Positions 55,350 through 64,000 of a DNA stretch of 64,000 nucleotides are shown piece by piece (position 1 is the first letter of the stretch; each line of letters starts with the position of its first letter). The translations under genes and the position numbers were made by a program. Below the pieces are notes generated by a model. It was given only the letters and a program-made list of their open reading frames with translations, was not told where the DNA came from and did no database searches. The DNA comes from Paraburkholderia youngii. GTDB taxonomy: Bacteria; Pseudomonadota; Gammaproteobacteria; Burkholderiales; Burkholderiaceae. The stretch lies in assembly GCF_013366925.1 (NCBI RefSeq), contig NZ_JAALDK010000001.1, positions 6,570,001-6,634,000 of the forward strand. The letters are read 5' to 3'.

Positions 55350-55375
55350 AAAAAAGCCGGTCTTTGTAGACCGGC
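55350..55375 (-). terminator. Terminator after argC
   Basis: GCCGGTCT, the loop TTGT and AGACCGGC form an 8-bp stem (55356-55375). On the minus strand the hairpin is followed by six T, so it terminates argC; the plus strand also has a T-run after the stem. Confidence 0.8.
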
Positions 55376-55419
55376 TGGCTTTTTCGTAGGCTCGCAGCGA
55401 GGCTCGCGGGTCGACTCGC

Positions 55420-56367
55420 TTAGCGTTTCAAACCGCTGTCTTCGGTCGCGCCGATCGCGAGATTCATGCACTGGATCGCCGCGCCCGACGCGCCCTTGCC
55501 GAGATTGTCCAGACGCGCGACGGTTACGAAGCGCTCCTCATTGCCGAACACGAATAGATCGACACGATTGGTGTCGTTGTTCGCCTGCACGTCGAAGAAG
55601 CCATTGTCGAGGTTCGCGTCGGCGTCGAACGGTGCGACGTGCACGAATGCTTCGCCTGCGTAGTACTCGGCGAACAGAGCCTGCACGTCCTGCGGTGTCG
55701 TCTTCTTCGCGAGCTGGCCCGGCGAGAAGTACGTGGTGACCGCGAGGCCCTTGTAGAAGTCGCCAACGATCGGCGTGAAGATCGGCGCCGACTTCAGGCC
55801 CGTATGCGCGGCCATTTCCGGCAGATGCTTGTGCGTGAGGCCGAGCGCGTACGGGCGCGGGCTCTTGAGCCTGTCGTTGCCGCCGGCTTCGTAGTCGGCA
55901 ATCATCTTCTTGCCGCCGCCGCTGTAGCCGGTGATCGAGTAGGCGTGCGCGGCGAACTCGGGCGCGACGACGCCGCCTTCGACGAGCGGGCGCATCGCGA
56001 GCACGAACGCCGAGGCGTGGCAGCCCGGCACGGCGATGCGTTTGGCGGTGCGCAGCCTCTCGCGCTGCGAACGGGCCAACTCAGGCAGGCCGTAGGCCCA
56101 GTCGGGCGAGGTACGGAATGCGGTGCTCGCGTCGATCAGCACTGTGCGGTCGTTCTCGACGAGCGAAGCGGATTCGCGCGAGGCGACGTCGGGCAGACAC
56201 AGGAACGAGACGTCCGATGCGTTGATGAGACGACGGCGCTCGTCCAGGTCCTTGCGCTTCGCTTCTTCGATACGCAGGATTTCGACGTCGGCGCGCTGCG
56301 ACAGGTATTCAAAAATCTTCAGGCCGGTCGTGCCTTCCTGTCCGTCGACAAAAACTTTCGTGCTCAT
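55420..56367 (-). CDS. argC: N-acetyl-gamma-glutamyl-phosphate reductase (short ArgC type)
   Basis: 315 residues. The NADP-binding start is [18 protein letters not shown] and the nucleophile block is [16 protein letters not shown], with the catalytic Cys in [21 protein letters not shown] and the later [13 protein letters not shown] agree with the shorter type 2 ArgC of many proteobacteria rather than the 340-residue E. coli form. It reduces N-acetylglutamyl phosphate to the semialdehyde in arginine synthesis. No other arg gene is near. Start at 56367 is the first Met before the glycine-rich loop. Confidence 0.95.
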   Translation of the reverse strand: MSTKVFVDGQEGTTGLKIFEYLSQRADVEILRIEEAKRKDLDERRRLINASDVSFLCLPDVASRESASLVENDRTVLIDASTAFRTSPDWAYGLPELARSQRERLRTAKRIAVPGCHASAFVLAMRPLVEGGVVAPEFAAHAYSITGYSGGGKKMIADYEAGGNDRLKSPRPYALGLTHKHLPEMAAHTGLKSAPIFTPIVGDFYKGLAVTTYFSPGQLAKKTTPQDVQALFAEYYAGEAFVHVAPFDADANLDNGFFDVQANNDTNRVDLFVFGNEERFVTVARLDNLGKGASGAAIQCMNLAIGATEDSGLKR

Positions 56368-56583
56368 CTCACTCTCACTCGCTGGAAACGGGGCGCGACG
56401 CCGCGCCGGAACGTTATTTTAAGACGTCATCGCCGCGACCGTGCGGTGCAGCGCGAAAAAACGACGATGCCGGCGCAACGGGACATCGGCGTGACCCGTT
56501 GTGCGGCAAATGCGGGCTGATGACCGAAGATGCACTACAGATGCGGCGCGACGCCCCTTCGGCGCCGTTCAGGCCGCTGGCCA

Positions 56584-57156
56584 TCAAGCGCGCGCCGCGA
56601 TCCAGCGCGCGGTGACGCCCGCGATGCGCGCGCCGAACAGGCGCGCGGTTTCGAGATCGCCCGGCGGCGGCGCTTCGTCGGGCGACGCATCGGCCGCCGA
56701 TTGCGTGAGCAGGCCGGTAAAGCCGCCGACGAAGTTCAGATCGTTGCGCGTCGCGGCCTTCGTGTTCGACGGCATCATGCCGGTGCCCGCCCAGATCATG
56801 CTGTGCTGCATCGCCAGCGTGACGAAGTACTGGATCGTCGAGAACTTGTCGCCGTTCATCGTCGCCGAGTTCGTGAAGCCGGCCGCGATCTTGTCTTTCC
56901 ACGCCTGCGCGAACCACGGTTTCGAACTCGCATCGGCGAACTTCTTGAAGTCGGCCGACGGGCCGCCCATGTAGGTCGGCGCGCCGAAGATCAGCGCGTC
57001 GGCCGCGGCGAGTTCGTCCCACGAGGCGTCGTCGAGGTCGCCCACCGGCGTCAACTTCGCGTGCGCACCGGCTTCGAGCGCGCCCGCGAGCACGGCTTCG
57101 GCGACCTTCTTCGTATGGCCGTAGCCGCTGTGATAAACGATGACGATCTTCGACAT
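56584..57156 (-). CDS. Flavodoxin-fold NAD(P)H quinone reductase / WrbA-like protein
   Basis: 190 residues. The FMN phosphate loop is visible in MSKIVIVYHSGYGHTKKVAE; ALIFGAPTYMGGPSADFKKF and GFTNSATMNGDKFSTIQYFV follow, as in the WrbA and flavodoxin_2 families. The start at 57156 is the Met right at the FMN loop; the ATG five codons earlier is an alternative. These enzymes bind FMN and transfer two electrons from NAD(P)H to quinones. It is followed downstream by argC on the same strand after about 216 bases with no feature. Confidence 0.87.
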   Translation of the reverse strand: MSKIVIVYHSGYGHTKKVAEAVLAGALEAGAHAKLTPVGDLDDASWDELAAADALIFGAPTYMGGPSADFKKFADASSKPWFAQAWKDKIAAGFTNSATMNGDKFSTIQYFVTLAMQHSMIWAGTGMMPSNTKAATRNDLNFVGGFTGLLTQSAADASPDEAPPPGDLETARLFGARIAGVTARWIAARA

Positions 57157-57246
57157 GGACTGCTCCAGCAAGGCGACCCGGAAGGTGATGGGAGACGAAA
57201 CGCGATGCGGCGCGGCGGCGCGCCATGACGACCGCGCTGGCCGCCA

Positions 57247-57843
57247 CTAGCGCCCGTAATTGACCACCAGCTTCGCGCTGCCGATCGCGGCCGTGCCGAT
57301 CTCGTGATCGAACATCAACGCGGGACGCCCTTGCGCGAGACGCAGATCGGCCGAGTTCAACGCGTACACGGTGATGATATAGCGATGCGGTTTGCCGGGC
57401 GGCGGGCACGGGCCGCCATAGCCGTCCGTATCGAAGTCGTTGCGCGCTTCGACCGCGCCGAGCTTGCGCAGGAAACCGGACGAACTGGCATTCTCGGGCA
57501 GGCTGTCGACCGTGGCCGGGATGCCCGCGACCGCCCAGTGCCACCAGCCGCGCCCAGGCGCGTCCTCGTCGAACATCGTGATCGCGAAGCCGCGCGTGCC
57601 GGCCGGCGCGGCGCGCCATGAGAGCTGCGGTGATCGGTTGCCGCCCTTGCAGTCGCTCTGGTCGAACACCTGCGCATTCTGCACGGCGCCGCCCGCGCGC
57701 ACGCTCGCGCTCGTCAGCGTGAACGGCTCGTCGGCGCGGGCACCGGCACTATGCGCCGCCAATAGTGCGAGCATCGCACCGACGGCGAGCGATCGATGCC
57801 ACCGGGATGAAGCCAACGAAACAACCAGGCAACGCACGCGCAT
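57247..57843 (-). CDS. Exported PEBP-family (YbhB/YbcL) protein
   Basis: 198 residues with a signal peptide (SLAVGAMLALLAAHSAGARA, cleavage near residue 37). The mature domain has the PEBP features: NRSPQLSWRAAPAG, FDEDAPGRGWWHWAV and GYGGPCPPPGKPHRYIITVY, with the conserved Asp, His and Pro of the ligand pocket. Bacterial homologues are periplasmic or cytosolic and mostly of unknown function; the E. coli YbhB/YbcL proteins have been linked to phospholipid or serpin-like functions. The flavodoxin gene begins 90 bases downstream on the same strand. Confidence 0.87.
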   Translation of the reverse strand: MRVRCLVVSLASSRWHRSLAVGAMLALLAAHSAGARADEPFTLTSASVRAGGAVQNAQVFDQSDCKGGNRSPQLSWRAAPAGTRGFAITMFDEDAPGRGWWHWAVAGIPATVDSLPENASSSGFLRKLGAVEARNDFDTDGYGGPCPPPGKPHRYIITVYALNSADLRLAQGRPALMFDHEIGTAAIGSAKLVVNYGR

Positions 57844-58112
57844 ATGCCGGTTCTCCTGTCAGGGCGCGAGGCGCGGGTCCTCGCGATGGTCGTTGTCCTG
57901 AATTGTGCCCCAAGGTCGAATAAAGTCTAACACCAGCGCTGATTAGCTCTGCGACGCAATCTGTTCGCTTCCCGCGGAATTAGCAGATAGGAAATCAGCT
58001 ATAGTAAGAGGATTATCGGGCGACCCTGGCTGTATTTATCTCGTTTAAATAGCGAGCGTCGAAAGAAGTGTTAGAAGTTGTGGAGACCGGTTTATCCGTC
58101 CAGAGGAGGACG

Positions 58113-58802
58113 ATGCAAATTGCACTCAGGGTCGTGGTGGCAGACGATCATCCGGTTATTCTGTTTGGTGCCGAAAATGCGCTTCACAAATTTCCCGGTA
58201 TGCAAGTCGTTGGGCGCGCAAGACAGTCGACTGAACTCATCAAATTGTTGCAATCCACCGGATGCGACGTGCTCGTCACCGACCTGGCCATGCCGGGCGG
58301 TCAGTACGGCGATGGCTTGCAACTGATCGACTATTTACGCCGCAATTTTCCGAACCTGCCCATTGTCGTGCTCACCATGCTCGAGAACGCCGCCTTACTG
58401 AAACGGCTCAAGGAGCTTGGCGTGACGTCGGTCGTGAACAAGTCGGACGATCTAAGCCATATTGCGCTTGCGGTACAGCACGTCGGCCGTCGCATGACCT
58501 ATATGAGTCCGTCGGTGAAGGCGGTGCTCGAAGGGTTGCGGGTCAATTCGGCCGGCAAGCGCGACGACTCGAAGCTGTCGAGGCGCGAACTCGAAGTCGT
58601 GCGGCTGTTCGTATCGGGTATGACGATCAAGGAAATTTCGGAGCGTTTGAATCGCAGCATCAAGACGATCAGCACGCAGAAAAATGCAGCCATGCGCAAG
58701 CTCGGAATCGATCGAGACTCCCAACTATTCCAGTATGCACAGAGCAATGGTTTGCTGAATCTGTCGTCGAACGCGGCCAGGAACATCGCGAACGATTCCT
58801 GA
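58113..58802 (+). CDS. RcsB-like response regulator (NarL/FixJ family)
   Basis: 229 residues. The receiver domain contains the acidic pocket Asp11-Asp12 in VVVADDHPVILFG, the phosphoacceptor Asp57 in LVTDLAMPGGQYGDGLQLID, and VVLTM. The C-terminal LuxR-type HTH (SRRELEVVRLFVSGMTIKEI, then LNRSIKTISTQKNAAMRKLG) is very close to RcsB in wording and spacing, including IKTIS.QK. The start at 58113 follows AGAGGAGGACG, a strong site; a longer frame from 58068 exists. No sensor kinase or phosphorelay partner lies in the window, so it is an orphan regulator that may control envelope or capsule genes (inference from RcsB). Confidence 0.9.
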   Translation: MQIALRVVVADDHPVILFGAENALHKFPGMQVVGRARQSTELIKLLQSTGCDVLVTDLAMPGGQYGDGLQLIDYLRRNFPNLPIVVLTMLENAALLKRLKELGVTSVVNKSDDLSHIALAVQHVGRRMTYMSPSVKAVLEGLRVNSAGKRDDSKLSRRELEVVRLFVSGMTIKEISERLNRSIKTISTQKNAAMRKLGIDRDSQLFQYAQSNGLLNLSSNAARNIANDS

Positions 58803-58874
58803 TATCGCGCCTCGTTTCGTCCGCCGCGTAATCGGCGAAAGGTAATCGGCAATATGCAATCGGCGATAAAAAAA

Positions 58875-58904
58875 GCCGCCTGTTTCGCAACAGGCGGCTT
58901 TCTT
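58875..58904. terminator. Bidirectional terminator
   Basis: GCCGCCTGTT, loop TCGC and AACAGGCGGC form a perfect 10-bp stem, with a T-rich tail on the plus side and a run of A on the other. It serves both the RcsB-like gene and the convergent pyrE. Confidence 0.88.
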
Positions 58905-58960
58905 ATTCAATTCGCATAAAGCGGCTACGTTTTTATTGTCACTGCTTTACCGCGATGGCT

Positions 58961-59647
58961 TTATTGCGGCGCAGACGTCGCACCACCATGGGCCGCGGAC
59001 CATTCGGCAGGCGCGTGCAGGAATTTCTCCACTTCGTCGATTGTCTTCGTGTCGAAGTAGTTGTTTTGCTTCGCAACGCGCAGCACGTCCCACCACGTGG
59101 CGAGCGCGTGCAGATCGACGTCGATGTCTTTCAGCACCGACACGCTTTCCTTGAAGATGTTGTAGTGGAACAGCACGAAGCAGTGGTTCACCGTCGCGCC
59201 GGCGGTGCGCAGTGCGTTGATGAAGTTGATCTTGCTGCGGCTGTCGGTCGTCAGGTCTTCGACGAGCAGCACGCGCTGGCCTTCGGTCAGCAGACCTTCG
59301 ATCTGCGCGTTACGGCCGAAACCCTTCGGCTTCTTGCGCACGTACTGCATCGGCACCATCAGGCGGTCGGACAGCCATGCCGCGAACGGGATACCCGCGG
59401 TTTCGCCGCCGGCGACCGCGTCGATCTGCTCATAGCCGACGTCGCGCAGGATCGTCGCTTCGGCCATTTCCATCAGGCCGCGGCGCACGCGCGGATACGA
59501 GATCAGCTTGCGGCAGTCGATATACACCGGGCTCGCCCAGCCGGACGTGAAAATATACGGTTTCTCCGCGTTGAAATGCACTGCTTGCACTTCGAGCAGC
59601 ATTTTGGCGGTGGTGTCGGAGATCGTCTGGCGATCGAAGCCTGTCAT
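58961..59647 (-). CDS. pyrE: Orotate phosphoribosyltransferase
   Basis: 228 residues. The PRPP-binding loop is [14 protein letters not shown]. Other conserved pieces are [40 protein letters not shown] and [16 protein letters not shown] with the catalytic Lys/Arg region. The enzyme makes OMP from orotate and PRPP in pyrimidine synthesis. Start at 59647 is the Met right before the domain ([11 protein letters not shown]); the longer open frame from 59902 is not supported. Length and ending match Burkholderia-type PyrE with a C-terminal tail. Confidence 0.95.
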   Translation of the reverse strand: MTGFDRQTISDTTAKMLLEVQAVHFNAEKPYIFTSGWASPVYIDCRKLISYPRVRRGLMEMAEATILRDVGYEQIDAVAGGETAGIPFAAWLSDRLMVPMQYVRKKPKGFGRNAQIEGLLTEGQRVLLVEDLTTDSRSKINFINALRTAGATVNHCFVLFHYNIFKESVSVLKDIDVDLHALATWWDVLRVAKQNNYFDTKTIDEVEKFLHAPAEWSAAHGGATSAPQ

Positions 59648-59950
59648 GGGCGGATCCTTCGGAGTGAGCGGGGGAGAAGCGGGCGCCGGGCCCGGTGGCG
59701 CAGCAAGCGGGGTATGCCGCGCCATGCTGGGCGGGATACGCGGCCGGGGGAAGAGCAAAGACCGGCTTTTGCTGCGCGCGTGGGCCGTTATTTTACCTGA
59801 AATGGGTCGCACCGAGGAGGCCGTCGTACGCGCCGCCGCCCCCGGTGGGCGCTTCGGCGCGCGCATCGTCTTGTGACCGACTGAGGCCGCCTTTACACTC
59901 ACGCGACTTTCCCGGGTGGCAACCCACGCAGCCGCCTCCAGACCAACGGA
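59648..59950. other. Divergent intergenic region (pyrE / MFS transporter)
   Basis: About 300 bases hold the promoters of two divergent genes. No protein gene, repeat or clear riboswitch is seen. I found no attenuator-type hairpin with U-run ahead of pyrE, although pyrimidine genes are often controlled that way. Confidence 0.3.
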
Positions 59951-61204
59951 ATGCTTTCAATGAACGCCGCTCCATCCGCCTCAGCCTCCGCCACCGAAAC
60001 CCGACCGGCCGTCAAACCGGGCCATGCCGGCCGCGCACTGCTCGCGTCGGTGCTGGGCTACGCGATGGACGGCTTCGATCTGCTGATCCTCGGCTTCATG
60101 CTGCCGGTGATCGCCGCCGACCTGCATCTGAGCTCGTCGCAGGCCGGCGCGCTGGTTACATGGACGCTGATCGGCGCGGTCGCGGGCGGCGTGCTGTTCG
60201 GCGTGCTCAGCGATTATTTCGGCCGCGTGCGCATGCTGACGTGGACGATCCTGATCTTCGCGGTGTTCACCGGCCTGTGCGCGCTCGCGCAGGGCTACAC
60301 GGACCTGCTGGTCTACCGGACCATCGCCGGCATCGGCTTGGGCGGCGAATTCGGCATCGGCATGACGCTGGTCGCCGAAGCGTGGCCGGCGTCGCAGCGG
60401 GCGCGGGTGTCGTCGTATGTCGGTCTTGGCTGGCAGCTCGGCGTGCTGGCGGCCGCGTTGCTGACGCCGCTCCTGCTGCCGGTGATCGGCTGGCGCGGCA
60501 TGTTCGCGCTCGGGCTGTTGCCGGCGGTCGTGTCGTTCTTCGTGCGGCGCCGCGTCGAGGAGCCGGCGCTTTTCAACCAACGCGTCGCGCGCGGCATGCG
60601 CAAGCTGCCGCTGAAACTGCTGTTCGTCGATGCGCGCACGACGCGCGCGAGCCTCGGCGTCACGATCCTGTGCTCGGTGCAGAACTTCGGCTATTACGGG
60701 CTGATGATCTGGCTGCCGAGCTATCTGTCGAAGACCTTCGGCTATTCGCTGACCAAATCGGGGCTATGGACTGCCGCGACGATTCTCGGCATGGCGGCCG
60801 GCATCTGGCTATTCGGCATCGCCGCTGACCGCTTCGGCCGCAAGCCGACGTTCCTGTTCTACCAGGCGGGCGCAGTCGTGATGGTGTTCGTATATGCGCA
60901 ACTGACGACGCCGATGGCGTTGCTGATCGGCGGCGCGGCGATGGGGGTGTTCGTGAACGGCATGATCGGCGGCTATGGCGCGCTGATTTCGGAGCTCTAT
61001 CCAACCGATGCGCGCGCCACCGCGCAAAACGTGCTGTTCAACGCCGGCCGCGCGGTGGGCGGCTTTGGGCCGGTGGCGGTGGGCGCGCTGGCGGCGCGCT
61101 ACTCGTTCGGCGCGGCGCTCGCACTGCTCGCGTCGATTTACCTGCTCGACATCTTCGCGACACTACTTCTGATTCCTGAGCGACGCGGCGCCGAGCTCGA
61201 CTGA
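59951..61204 (+). CDS. MFS transporter (aromatic acid/H+ symporter-like)
   Basis: 417 residues with 12 helices. The first loop has the motif [17 protein letters not shown] (DxxGR/K), and [19 protein letters not shown] lies at the first helix with the conserved D and G of the AAHS family. [20 protein letters not shown] and the C-half [20 protein letters not shown] follow. Members import benzoate, 4-hydroxybenzoate or similar acids, but sialic-acid-type carriers are close, so the substrate is open. Starts at 59951 and 59960 are both possible. It is divergent from pyrE and precedes maeB by about 300 bases. Confidence 0.88.
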   Translation: MLSMNAAPSASASATETRPAVKPGHAGRALLASVLGYAMDGFDLLILGFMLPVIAADLHLSSSQAGALVTWTLIGAVAGGVLFGVLSDYFGRVRMLTWTILIFAVFTGLCALAQGYTDLLVYRTIAGIGLGGEFGIGMTLVAEAWPASQRARVSSYVGLGWQLGVLAAALLTPLLLPVIGWRGMFALGLLPAVVSFFVRRRVEEPALFNQRVARGMRKLPLKLLFVDARTTRASLGVTILCSVQNFGYYGLMIWLPSYLSKTFGYSLTKSGLWTAATILGMAAGIWLFGIAADRFGRKPTFLFYQAGAVVMVFVYAQLTTPMALLIGGAAMGVFVNGMIGGYGALISELYPTDARATAQNVLFNAGRAVGGFGPVAVGALAARYSFGAALALLASIYLLDIFATLLLIPERRGAELD

Positions 61205-61497
61205 GCGACCCGCCGCCAATTGGCGGAAAAACACTGTCAGGTGCAGCGACTCCGCATTTATAGCGGCTGGTTCGCCAATGGCGAGTTCTGTTAACCACTC
61301 AGTGCATCGACACTTCCGGGGTGTACACTGATCGACCCGCGAAGCACTCCGCATCGTCCCGTCTTCGTCGAGGTAAGTCATCGCGCCTTGCCGGGCGCGT
61401 GCGAAAACCGCCTCGGTCGGCTATCCATTCGACAGATGAAAACGCCGCAACGGTGTGGGGCGCCGGGTCCAATCACTTACGTCTCGCAGGCCTAGAA
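61205..61497. other. Leader region of maeB
   Basis: About 290 bases precede the malic enzyme start. I see no gene, known riboswitch pattern or strong terminator. The open frame through it is an extension of maeB's frame without a ribosome-binding site. The spacing to the maeB ATG is unusually long for this window, so an unrecognised leader element is possible. Confidence 0.3.
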
Positions 61498-63780
61498 ATG
61501 GACGAACAACTCAAGCAAAGCGCTCTCGCATATCACCAGAATCCGAAACCTGGCAAGATTTCGGTGACACCCACCAAGCCGCTGTCGAACCAGCTGGATT
61601 TGTCGCTCGCGTATTCGCCGGGCGTGGCTGCAGCCTGTATGGCGATTCACGAGGAACCGCTCGACGCGCAGAAGTACACCTCGCGCGGCAACCTGGTCGG
61701 CGTGATCACGAACGGTACAGCGGTGCTCGGCCTCGGCAATATCGGCCCGCTCGCCGCGAAGCCGGTGATGGAAGGCAAGGGGTGTCTGTTCAAGAAGTTC
61801 GCCGGCATCGACGTGTTCGACATCGAGCTCTCCGAATCCGATCCGGACAAGCTCGTCGAGGCGATCGCGATGCTCGAGCCCACGCTCGGCGGCATCAACC
61901 TCGAGGACATCAAGGCGCCCGAGTGCTTCTACATCGAGAAGAAGCTGCGCGAACGTATGAAGATTCCGGTCTTCCACGACGATCAGCACGGCACCGCGAT
62001 CATCGCGTCGGCGGCGATCCTGAACGGCCTCAAAGTGGTCGGCAAGAAGCTCGACGAAGTGAAGCTGGTCTGTTCTGGCGCGGGCGCCGCCGCCATTGCG
62101 TGCCTGGATCTGCTCGTCAATCTCGGTCTGTCGAAGAAGAACATTATCGTCGCCGACTCGAAGGGCGTGATCTACGAAGGGCGCGGCAACCTCGATCCGT
62201 CGAAGGAACGCTATGCGGCGCACACCGAAGCGCGCTCGCTCGCCGACGCGATCCGTGGCGCCGACGTGTTCCTCGGCTGCTCGAGCGCCGGCGTGCTGAA
62301 GCCGGAGATGGTCGCCGAAATGGGCTCGCAGCCGCTGATTCTCGCGCTCGCGAACCCCGAGCCGGAGATCCGTCCGGAAGAAGCGCGCAAGGTCCGCCCG
62401 GACTGCATCATCGCGACCGGCCGTTCGGACTATCCGAACCAGGTCAACAACGTGCTGTGCTTCCCATTCATCTTCCGCGGCGCGCTCGACGTCGGCGCGA
62501 CGACGATCACCGAAGAAATGAAGCTCGCGTGCGTGCGCGCGATCGCCCAACTGGCCGAGGAAACCGACCAGGGCGATGAGGTCGCGAAGGCCTACGAAGG
62601 CCACTCGCTCGAATTCGGTCCCGAATACCTGATTCCGAAGCCGTTCGATCCGCGTCTGATCATCAAGATCGCGCCGGCCGTCGCGCAGGCCGCGATGGAT
62701 TCGGGCGTCGCGACCCGTCCGATCCAGGACATGGACGCGTACCGCGAACAGCTCGGCGCGACCGTCTATCGCTCGGGCATGGTGATGCGGCCGGTCTTCG
62801 CGGCGGCGAAGTCGGCACCGGCGCGCATCGTGTTCGCGGAAGGCGAAGACGAGCGCGTGCTGCGCGCCGCGCAGTTCGTGCTACTTGAAAAGATCGCGAA
62901 GCCGATCCTGGTCGGCCGTCCGTCGGTGATCGAGATGCGTCTGAAGAAGATGGGCTCGAAGCTCAAGTGCGGCGAAGACGTCGAAATCGTCGATCCGGAA
63001 GACGATCCGCGCTATCACAAGAGCTGGCAGGCGTATCACGAAATCGGCGCGCGCGAAGGCGTGACGCCCGACGTCGCGAAGGCCGCGATGCGCAAGTTCA
63101 ACACGCTGATCGGCGCGATCCTCGTGCATCTCGGGGATGCGGACGGCATGATCTGCGGCATGATCGGCCAGTACCACACGCACCTGAACTTCATCGAGCA
63201 GGTGCTCGGCAAGGCCGACAACGTCGATAACTTCGCCGCGATGAACCTGCTGATGCTGCCGGGTCGCAACCTGTTCATCTGCGACACGTACGTGAACGAA
63301 GTGCCGACCGCCGAGCAGCTCGCCGACATGACGATGCTCGCCGCGCGCGAAATCGAGAAGTTCGGTATCACGCCGAAGGTCGCGCTGCTGTCGAACTCGA
63401 ACTTTGGCAGCGCGCCGTCGTCGTCGTCGCAGCGCATGGCCGCGGCGCGCAAGCTGATCACGCAACGCGCGCCGTCGCTCGAAATCGACGGTGAAATGCA
63501 CGGCGATGCGGCGCTGTCGGAGACCATCCGCAAGGCCGCGTTCCCGGGCACGACGCTCGCCGGCGAAGCGAACCTGCTGATCATGCCGAACGTCGAAGCG
63601 GCGAACATCGCGTACAACCTGCTGAAGGTGGTGGGCGGCGAGGGCGTGACGGTCGGGCCGTTCCTGCTCGGCGCGGAAAAGCCGGTGCATATCCTGACGC
63701 CGGCCGCGACCGTGCGCCGGATCATCAACATGACGGCGGTCGCTTCGGCTAACGCGCGCAAGTCGGTGAACGCGAAGTAA
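61498..63780 (+). CDS. maeB: NADP-dependent malic enzyme with phosphotransacetylase-like domain
   Basis: 760 residues. The N-terminal malic enzyme domain (about 1-420) contains [35 protein letters not shown] and [20 protein letters not shown], the metal, catalytic and NADP regions. The C-terminal half (about 430-760) is a phosphate acetyltransferase-like domain ([40 protein letters not shown]) that regulates the enzyme by acetyl-CoA in E. coli MaeB. The enzyme makes pyruvate and NADPH from malate. The start at 61498 fits the domain beginning [16 protein letters not shown]; an in-frame start at 61321 is rejected as it runs through the leader. Confidence 0.96.
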   Translation: MDEQLKQSALAYHQNPKPGKISVTPTKPLSNQLDLSLAYSPGVAAACMAIHEEPLDAQKYTSRGNLVGVITNGTAVLGLGNIGPLAAKPVMEGKGCLFKKFAGIDVFDIELSESDPDKLVEAIAMLEPTLGGINLEDIKAPECFYIEKKLRERMKIPVFHDDQHGTAIIASAAILNGLKVVGKKLDEVKLVCSGAGAAAIACLDLLVNLGLSKKNIIVADSKGVIYEGRGNLDPSKERYAAHTEARSLADAIRGADVFLGCSSAGVLKPEMVAEMGSQPLILALANPEPEIRPEEARKVRPDCIIATGRSDYPNQVNNVLCFPFIFRGALDVGATTITEEMKLACVRAIAQLAEETDQGDEVAKAYEGHSLEFGPEYLIPKPFDPRLIIKIAPAVAQAAMDSGVATRPIQDMDAYREQLGATVYRSGMVMRPVFAAAKSAPARIVFAEGEDERVLRAAQFVLLEKIAKPILVGRPSVIEMRLKKMGSKLKCGEDVEIVDPEDDPRYHKSWQAYHEIGAREGVTPDVAKAAMRKFNTLIGAILVHLGDADGMICGMIGQYHTHLNFIEQVLGKADNVDNFAAMNLLMLPGRNLFICDTYVNEVPTAEQLADMTMLAAREIEKFGITPKVALLSNSNFGSAPSSSSQRMAAARKLITQRAPSLEIDGEMHGDAALSETIRKAAFPGTTLAGEANLLIMPNVEAANIAYNLLKVVGGEGVTVGPFLLGAEKPVHILTPAATVRRIINMTAVASANARKSVNAK

Positions 63781-63842
63781 CGTGCATCGCGCGGGGTTGA
63801 AGCGGGGGAGGCAGTTACGCGCGCGCGACGGCTTCGGTAAAG

Positions 63843-63876
63843 GCGCTACGGAATTGCGGTTCCGTGGCGCTTTTTT
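63843..63876 (+). terminator. Terminator after maeB
   Basis: GCGCTACGGAA and TTCCGTGGCGC pair with a single G-T wobble around a loop of six bases, followed by six T. It lies about 60 bases after the maeB stop. Confidence 0.85.
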
Positions 63877-63883
63877 GCGCCCG

Positions 63884-63914
63884 AAAAAAAGCGGCGGTCC
63901 GTGAAGACCGCCGC
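63884..63914 (-). terminator. Terminator of the minus-strand gene at the window edge
   Basis: GCGGCGGTC, a six-base loop and GACCGCCGC form a perfect 9-bp stem; read on the minus strand it is followed by seven T (63884-63890). It belongs to the partial gene ending at 63940. Confidence 0.85.
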
Positions 63915-63939
63915 ATTTCAGTTCAACTGCCAGAGTCGA

Positions 63940-64000
63940 TCAGGCCGCGTGCTGCGTCGTCTTGCCTGCATCGGACGAACGCCAACGCGTGAGCAGCTCG
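63940..64000 (-). CDS. 3' end of an unidentified gene (partial)
   Basis: The last 61 bases encode, on the minus strand, ELLTRWRSSDAGKTTQHAA and a TGA at 63940-63942. A correctly oriented terminator follows, which supports a real gene end. Too little is present to name the family. Confidence 0.5.
   Translation of the reverse strand, partial: ELLTRWRSSDAGKTTQHAA

Noticed and set aside
61321..61497. N-terminal extension of maeB
   Set aside because: The extension has no ribosome-binding site and no similarity to malic enzymes; the conserved start is at 61498.

Overview
The window is a high-GC, densely packed chromosomal segment from a Burkholderia sensu lato bacterium, most likely Paraburkholderia. 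This is inferred from the gene families, the SAH-riboswitch/ahcY/metF arrangement and the codon usage; no rRNA or taxonomic marker is present. I saw no tRNA, rRNA, CRISPR array or intact mobile element.

Layout. (1) 1-7163, minus strand: the first 2387 codons of a giant filamentous-haemagglutinin/CdiA-type two-partner-secretion exoprotein. Its toxin end lies outside the window. (2) 7.2-13.9 kb: an orphan coding remnant, an aldehyde dehydrogenase, an AidB-like acyl-CoA dehydrogenase, a GMC oxidoreductase and a LysR regulator. (3) 14.0-18.3 kb: a CidA/CidB (LrgA/LrgB) pair, then the activated-methyl-cycle cluster of SAH riboswitch, ahcY, a small four-helix membrane protein and metF. (4) 18.4-27.3 kb: a dipeptide-type ABC importer with two tandem paralogous binding proteins, followed by dppBCDF-like genes and a TraB/GumN protein. 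(5) 27.3-32.5 kb, minus strand: 5-oxoprolinase pxpBCA with DUF969/DUF979 membrane proteins, facing a divergent winged-helix regulator. (6) 32.5-45.3 kb, housekeeping: 5-formyl-THF cyclo-ligase, soluble lytic transglycosylase, an epimerase-like protein, GST, cca, a MidA-like methyltransferase, a FolM-like reductase, folB, ttcA, glmU and glmS. (7) 45.4-49.7 kb, a patchier region: rhomboid protease, a broken dihaem cytochrome-c-peroxidase gene, a small lytic transglycosylase, a DUF2242 lipoprotein, an unusual gene-free stretch with two consensus DnaA boxes and helically phased repeats, and two tiny overlapping genes. (8) 49.7-64 kb: EamA and LysE exporters, IclR regulator, a small Lys/His-rich exported protein, a Mut7-C nuclease-like protein, a beta-hydroxyacid dehydrogenase, a candidate CU-rich small RNA, argC, a flavodoxin, a PEBP protein, an orphan RcsB-like regulator, pyrE, an MFS carrier and maeB.

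Connections. AhcY removes SAH under control of its own riboswitch and MetF supplies methyl-THF for remethylation. The cyclo-ligase, FolM-like reductase and FolB add to folate supply. PxpABC with DUF969/DUF979 looks like a 5-oxoproline uptake-and-hydrolysis unit. GlmU and GlmS make UDP-GlcNAc precursors, while the lytic transglycosylases cleave peptidoglycan. The least explained pieces are the 48.7-48.9 kb DnaA-box region, the CUCCUC-repeat sRNA candidate at 55.17 kb and the gene remnants at 7.4, 46.5 and 55.3 kb.
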